Shown piece by piece: positions 54,301 through 55,416 of a stretch of 55,416 bases of DNA. Source of the stretch: Cyanophora paradoxa. Taxonomy: Eukaryota; Glaucocystophyceae; Cyanophorales; Cyanophoraceae. Numbering within the stretch: the stretch's first letter is position 1; each line of letters starts with the position of its first letter. The notes beneath the pieces are model-generated. The model was not told the origin of the DNA. It saw only the letters and a list, made by a program, of their open reading frames with translations, and ran no database searches. The stretch is from NCBI GenBank assembly GCA_004431415.1, contig QPMI01000688.1, positions 1-55,416 of the forward strand. Direction: 5' to 3'. Made by a program: the position numbers and the translations under genes.

Positions 54301-55416
54301 GCGCCTGACTTCACACCGGCGCCGCGTCAAGCACGATGAGCACGAACTCGTCGACGGCAGCATCGCTGTTCGGTGCGCGGGGCGGGGCGGGGGTGGAGCC
54401 GCGGGGCGGCCGCGTCGCGCTGGGCCTGACGCCTGCTCGCAGCCAATCGGTGCCGCCGTCGGTGACGGTCTCGTCGAGCGGGGACGCGTTTTGGGCGGCG
54501 GTGTCCTGGAATACGACGGGGGCTCGGGCACGGAGCCGGCGTACGCGAACGTGACCGTGAGCTGCTCGAGCAACGGCGTGGCGGACTCGGCCTCGAACGC
54601 GACAGTGGCCTCGGAGACGGGGACGGGCTCGGCCACGGCTGGTCAGCGCGGGCTCCGGAGGTGGCAGGTGCAGTCGCACGTGACGAGCTGCGCGCGACGG
54701 TGTACTACTCGTACCTGGGGGTGGCGTCGAGCGCCACGGCGTACTCGACGGGTGCGTGGGGCCACGGCAGACACTTTTTCGCGGGTCCTGGGATGGAGGC
54801 TGACGCGGGGGTGGGGCGCAGTGCACGCAAAGACGGTGGAGAACGTGACGGTGGGGACGCCGATCCCGCAGTCGACGACGTCGGTGACGGTGCCGTGAGC
54901 TGGGCGCTCTCGGGGGGTACAGCGGGGACAACGTGGCGCCGACGTACGGGCGGAGGTGAGCTGCTCCGGGGCGGCGTGACGCGGACGGGCTCCTGGCGAG
55001 CGGCAGATCACGGCTGGGCGACGAGCGCAACGTGACCGTCTTGGGGCTCCCCGAGATGGGCGCGTCGTACACGATCACGTGCAGGGGCCAATCTGACGGC
55101 GTACGCGGGACGTGACGGGCGGCGCCTGACTTCACCCGGCGCGCGTCAAGCACGAAGAGCATGAACTCGTCGACGGCATCGCTGTTCGGTGCGCGGGGGC
55201 GGGGCGCGGGTGGAGCCGCGGGGCGGCCGTCGCGCTGGGCCTGACGCCTGCTCGCAGCCAAGTCGGTGGGGCCGCGTCGGTGACGGTCTCGTCGAGCGGG
55301 GCGGACGCTGTTTTGGGGCGGTGTCCTGGAATACGACGGGGCGTCGGGCACGGAGCGGCGTACGCGAACGTGACCGTGAGCTGCTCGAGCAACGGCGTGG
55401 CGGACTCGGCCTCGAA
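1..55416 (+). CDS. Internal part of a giant multi-exon gene for a repetitive FN3-like surface protein (both ends missing)
   Basis: This is an inferred spliced gene, not a single open frame. Each 858-bp unit contributes exon A (321 nt) and exon B (393 nt), joined by 71-nt and 73-nt GT-AG introns, all phase 1. One unit therefore gives 238 codons that run in frame into the next unit without a stop; 65 units would give about 15,500 residues. The consensus residues form two beta-sandwich-like domains per unit, four Cys, seven N-X-S/T sequons, about one third Ser/Thr, and no hydrophobic membrane segment. A signal peptide or anchor would lie outside the window. By analogy with known FN3-repeat proteins, an extracellular adhesive or structural role is likely, but this is inference. 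Many copies carry one or more 1-nt deletions that break the frame; I regard most as sequence error. Alternatives are a decayed array or an assembly-inflated copy number. I do not recognise a named homologue. Confidence 0.72.
3850..4242 (+). CDS. Exon B, intact copy
   Basis: All 393 nt are open in the exon B frame, from the TG after the GCAG acceptor to the G before the GTGCGC donor. One silent change is visible near 4021 (CGG to CGA, Arg). It is the most 5' intact exon B in the window and shows that frame integrity is not confined to the reference unit. Confidence 0.75.
5553..5942 (+). CDS. Exon B copy with an in-frame 3-nt deletion
   Basis: The exon is 390 nt instead of 393 and stays open. 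Three bases are missing near 5774, so Ala-Asn-Val-Thr becomes Ala-Met-Thr, which removes one N-glycosylation sequon. Every other lost base in the neighbouring copies breaks the frame, so a frame-preserving triplet loss stands out. It could be real or a chance sum of errors. Confidence 0.68.
6868..7188 (+). CDS. Exon A, intact copy
   Basis: The exon is 321 nt, open, and identical to the reference in its Trp, Cys and sequon positions. It lies after an intron 1 copy shortened by lost G bases (6797-6867), showing indels in the intron next to an unbroken exon. The downstream intron 2 has five T followed directly by G, so it may be T-type or may have lost a C. Confidence 0.74.
7320..16559 (+). repeat. 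Error-rich units 10-20, with inserted bases as well as deletions
   Basis: Spacing ranges from 820 to 864. From 7322 to about 7660 and from about 11000 to 12960 there are extra single bases (for example GTGATCGGTGGCC near 7321 and TGTTTCGGATGCGCC near 11032). This is unlike the deletion-only pattern elsewhere. No exon is fully open. The landmark of unit 14 has lost its A and reads GTG at 10999. Confidence 0.88.
16560..17600 (+). repeat. Clean island around unit 21
   Basis: Exon A, intron 1 and most of both flanking exon B copies match the reference; the exon B upstream lacks a C near 16592. The downstream exon B reads GACACC instead of GACAAC near 17516, an Asn-to-Thr change. Confidence 0.88.
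17014..17334 (+). CDS. Exon A, intact copy
   Basis: The exon is 321 nt and open, with the upstream intron 1 (16941-17013) also full length. It sits in a short clean stretch between two error-rich blocks. The exon B upstream has lost one C near 16592 (GATCCGCAG), and the exon B downstream carries the Asn-to-Thr variant near 17518. Confidence 0.75.
17601..22100 (+). repeat. Error-rich units 22-27
   Basis: Spacing is 869, 846, 849, 830, 837 and 844. The unit with landmark 17757 is the most disturbed in the window: extra bases at 17760-17830, and an exon A in which the Gly-Ala-Ser-Gly segment is replaced near 17960. Unit 24 (landmark 19472) keeps its exon A frame through two compensating one-base changes near 19869 and 19883. 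Confidence 0.88.
22940..23260 (+). CDS. Exon A, intact copy
   Basis: The exon is open over 321 nt. The downstream intron 2 (23261-23331) is full length with the C-type T run. The following exon B is intact except for one missing C near 23573, so about one unit here is a single base away from a fully coding copy. Confidence 0.75.
26356..26676 (+). CDS. Exon A, intact copy
   Basis: The exon is open over 321 nt. It is followed by a T-type intron 2 (six T then G, near 26698-26703), one of the clear cases of this variant in otherwise clean sequence. The upstream intron 1 copy has lost a G and a C relative to the reference. Confidence 0.74.
27212..27532 (+). CDS. Exon A, intact copy
   Basis: The exon is open over 321 nt with full-length introns on both sides (27139-27211 and 27533-27603). 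The exon B that follows is intact apart from one missing G in the Leu-Gly-Leu segment near 27840. Confidence 0.75.
28068..28388 (+). CDS. Exon A, intact copy
   Basis: The exon is open over 321 nt and identical to the reference at all key residues. The upstream intron 1 has lost one C in the GGCGGCCGC segment, and the exon itself has no indels. Confidence 0.75.
29777..30097 (+). CDS. Exon A, intact copy
   Basis: The exon is open over 321 nt. The downstream intron 2 lacks a base in the T/C run and one in the CCTGGG segment. The exon B upstream carries the Asn-to-Ser change near 29533, which removes a sequon. Confidence 0.74.
30627..30947 (+). CDS. Exon A, intact copy
   Basis: The exon is open over 321 nt. 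The following intron 2 has three lost bases (in G runs near 30955 and 31002 and in the T/C run), while the exon has none. The upstream intron 1 is also shortened. Confidence 0.74.
34880..35200 (+). CDS. Exon A, intact copy
   Basis: The exon is open over 321 nt, with full-length introns on both sides (34807-34879 and 35201-35271). The exon B that follows has two missing bases (near 35430 and 35512). Confidence 0.75.
36126..36518 (+). CDS. Exon B, intact copy
   Basis: All 393 nt are open and match the reference residues. The intron 1 copy that follows (36519-36591) is also full length. The next exon A has lost a G near 36634 (GCGGGCGG for GCGGGGCGG), which makes an unspliced frame run on by accident to 37864. 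That long frame is not the gene product. Confidence 0.76.
39153..39473 (+). CDS. Exon A, intact copy
   Basis: The exon is open over 321 nt and matches the reference residues. The downstream intron 2 is full length (39474-39544), and the exon B after it has several single-base losses between 39650 and 39780. Confidence 0.75.
40861..41181 (+). CDS. Exon A, intact copy
   Basis: The exon is open over 321 nt, with full-length introns on both sides (40788-40860 and 41182-41252). The upstream exon B has a single missing C near 40720 and is otherwise intact, and the downstream exon B has lost a C near 41297. Confidence 0.75.
42401..49850 (+). repeat. Moderately noisy units 51-59
   Basis: Spacing is 840-852. 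The landmark reads GAAGAGCAC at 47534 and 49238 (Met to Lys), and has lost one base, reading GAGAGCAC, at 43305 and 44998. Intron 2 is C-type throughout. Unit 56 (landmark 46695) is the noisiest, with seven or more lost bases in exon A. Confidence 0.88.
50128..50157 (+). other. G-rich, possible G-quadruplex segment in intron 1 (reference copy)
   Basis: Four runs of at least four G occur within 30 nt, with loops of 1, 3 and 9 nt. The long third loop makes this a weak match to strict G-quadruplex rules. The segment recurs in every unit, always within intron 1 on the coding strand, and it is one of the places where copies most often differ in G count. Confidence 0.45.
50195..50515 (+). CDS. Exon A, reference copy (FN3-like domain A, 107 codons including split ones)
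   Basis: The exon begins with CC, which completes a split Ala codon after the intron 1 acceptor, and ends with G before the GTGCGT donor of intron 2. Counting whole codons from the Lys after the split, it has a Pro-Pro entry at 5-6, Val-Ser-Trp at 22-24, Val-Ser-Cys-Ser at 41-44, a second Trp at 77, Thr-Ser-Cys at 84-86 and a Tyr-rich stretch at 91-104. Sequons N-T-T, N-V-T and N-A-T lie at Asn 25, 38 and 54. The Trp on an early strand followed by paired strands resembles a fibronectin type III or Ig-like fold, and C43 and C86 could form a disulfide. The frame is open throughout. Read unspliced into intron 2, the same frame stops at 50611-50613. Confidence 0.78.
50516..50586 (+). other. Intron 2, reference copy (71 nt, phase 1)
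   Basis: It starts GTGCGTGG directly after the exon A frame and ends GGGGCGCAG. A CTGAC branch-like motif has its A at 50567, 19 nt before the last base. A run of five T lies near 50539-50543. Splicing joins G to TG, giving a Val codon and restoring the exon B frame. Without splicing, the exon A frame meets a stop 25 nt after the acceptor. The interval is not a multiple of three, so it cannot be a translated linker in this frame. The donor, branch motif, acceptor and frame restoration agree with those of intron 1, which makes a spliceosomal intron the best reading. Confidence 0.82.
50587..50979 (+). CDS. Exon B, reference copy (FN3-like domain B plus Ser/Thr linker, 131 codons)
   Basis: The first two bases complete the split Val codon. 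Counting whole codons from His: Glu-Asn-Val-Thr at 6-9, Val-Ser-Trp at 25-27, a Pro-Thr-Tyr turn at 41-43, Val-Ser-Cys-Ser at 48-51, then Ala-Asn-Val-Thr-Val-Leu-Gly-Leu-Pro at 73-81 leading to Ser-Tyr-Thr-Ile-Thr-Cys at 86-91. This is the pattern of FN3 strands E and F, with Cys in place of the usual small hydrophobic residue. Residues 108-129 form a Pro/Ala/Ser/Thr-rich linker that includes Asn-Ser-Ser. Sequons are at Asn 7, 74, 95 and 122. The exon ends with G before the GTGCGC donor of intron 1. This copy is fully open. Confidence 0.8.
50980..51052 (+). other. Intron 1, reference copy (73 nt, phase 1)
   Basis: It starts GTGCGCGG at the end of the exon B linker and ends CTGCTCGCAG. CTGAC has its A 13 nt before the last base, followed by a short pyrimidine-leaning stretch. 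Splicing joins G to CC, giving Ala, and moves the message into the exon A frame. Retention would shift the frame and run to a stop at 51423-51425, just past exon A. The first half is very G-rich, with four runs of at least four G. Copies of this intron in the array carry the same kinds of homopolymer indels as the exons. Confidence 0.83.
51053..51373 (+). CDS. Exon A, intact copy following the reference unit
   Basis: This copy is fully open and, with 50195-50979, completes an uninterrupted A-intron-B-intron-A run that splices in frame. It differs from the consensus in domain A, where Gly-Ala-Ser-Gly becomes Gly-Ala-Ala-Gly because GCGTCG reads GCTGCG near 51140. The next exon B (from 51445) carries an extra A near 51491 that breaks its frame. 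Confidence 0.76.
52201..55416 (+). repeat. Increasingly noisy units 63-66, truncated by the window end
   Basis: Spacing falls to 845, 837 and 819 toward the right edge. The last unit has landmark 55155 with the Lys variant (GAAGAGCAT) and ends inside exon A at 55416. Intron 2 near 52250 is T-type (six T then G), and the others here are C-type. Confidence 0.88.

Larger units (their letters stand above)
1..55416 (+). repeat. Tandem array of 66 copies of an 858-bp unit filling the window
   Basis: A landmark beginning ATGAGCAC recurs at 33, 871, 1705, 2537, 3354, 4206, 5055, 5906, 6760, 7616, 8469, 9308, 10151, 10999 (GTG), 11863, 12716, 13562, 14397, 15217, 16053, 16904, 17757, 18626, 19472, 20321, 21151, 21988, 22832, 23687, 24542, 25395, 26248, 27102, 27959, 28815, 29668, 30519, 31370, 32216, 33069, 33917, 34770, 35626, 36482, 37337, 38193, 39044, 39897, 40751, 41606, 42455, 43306, 44151, 44999, 45846, 46695, 47535, 48387, 49239, 50085, 50943, 51802, 52654, 53499, 54336 and 55155. 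The mean spacing is 848. Most copies fall short of 858 through single-base deletions; 50085-50942 is full length. All copies point the same way with no spacer. Relative to the landmark, exon B ends at +36, intron 1 is +37 to +109, exon A is +110 to +430, intron 2 is +431 to +501, and the next exon B starts at +502. Base 1 lies in exon B and base 55416 in exon A, so both flanks are outside the window. Confidence 0.99.

Noticed and set aside
1-55416. Bacterial giant adhesin with tandem FN3 or Ig-like repeats
   Set aside because: The 858-bp unit has stops in all three plus frames in the clean consensus, and needs two compensating frame changes per unit at points that carry donor, branch and acceptor motifs. 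Introns explain this better.
1-55416. Non-coding satellite, rDNA spacer or CRISPR array
   Set aside because: The unit has long protein-like open segments with FN3-like residues, strong codon bias and matching intron signals. It has no rRNA-like sequence and no short repeat-spacer organisation.

Overview
The whole 55.4-kb window is one head-to-tail tandem array on the + strand. Its consensus unit is 858 bp, and 66 copies can be counted from a landmark (the codons for M-S-T-N-S-S) that recurs from position 33 to position 55155. Both ends of the window cut through a unit, so neither array boundary is visible. I see no second gene, RNA gene, mobile element, CRISPR array, promoter or terminator. 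The full-length reference copy is 50085-50942.

No single reading frame stays open across the consensus unit. Two frames are each open over a protein-like stretch, and they are separated by two short segments with spliceosomal intron signals. Intron 1 is 73 nt: GTGCGC donor, CTGAC branch-like motif, GCAG acceptor. Intron 2 is 71 nt: GTGCGT donor, CTGAC, GCAG. Removing both leaves exon A (321 nt) and exon B (393 nt). All junctions are phase 1, and the spliced unit is 714 nt, or 238 codons, in frame with the next copy. The window is therefore best read as an internal part of one enormous intron-containing gene. If all copies are genuine it encodes roughly 15,500 residues here alone, with no start or end in view.

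Each exon encodes one beta-sandwich-like domain resembling fibronectin type III: a Val-Ser-Trp strand, a Val-Ser-Cys-Ser strand and a second Cys 41-43 residues later. Exons A and B look like diverged copies of each other. The unit is about one third Ser/Thr, has four Cys, seven N-glycosylation sequons and no transmembrane segment. This suggests a secreted or cell-surface giant adhesin or wall/matrix protein.

The host is eukaryotic by its introns and very GC-rich (about 70 percent by eye), with a strong preference for NCG and G/C-ending codons. A GC-rich protist or alga (for example a stramenopile) or a fungus would fit; the sequence alone does not decide. CpG is dense and not decayed.

Copies are almost identical in both exons and introns. 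They differ mainly by single-base deletions in homopolymers, which fall equally in exons and introns. Noisy blocks are 1-3353, 7320-16559, 17601-22100, 42401-49850 and 52201-55416; cleaner blocks are 3354-7319, 16560-17600, 22101-42400 and 49851-52200. This looks like an incompletely polished long-read assembly more than a decayed gene, and it would hide the gene from automatic annotation. A few true variants (intron 2 C/T, exon B M/K, N/S and N/T changes, an exon A GCT-N-CG site) mark subfamilies of units.
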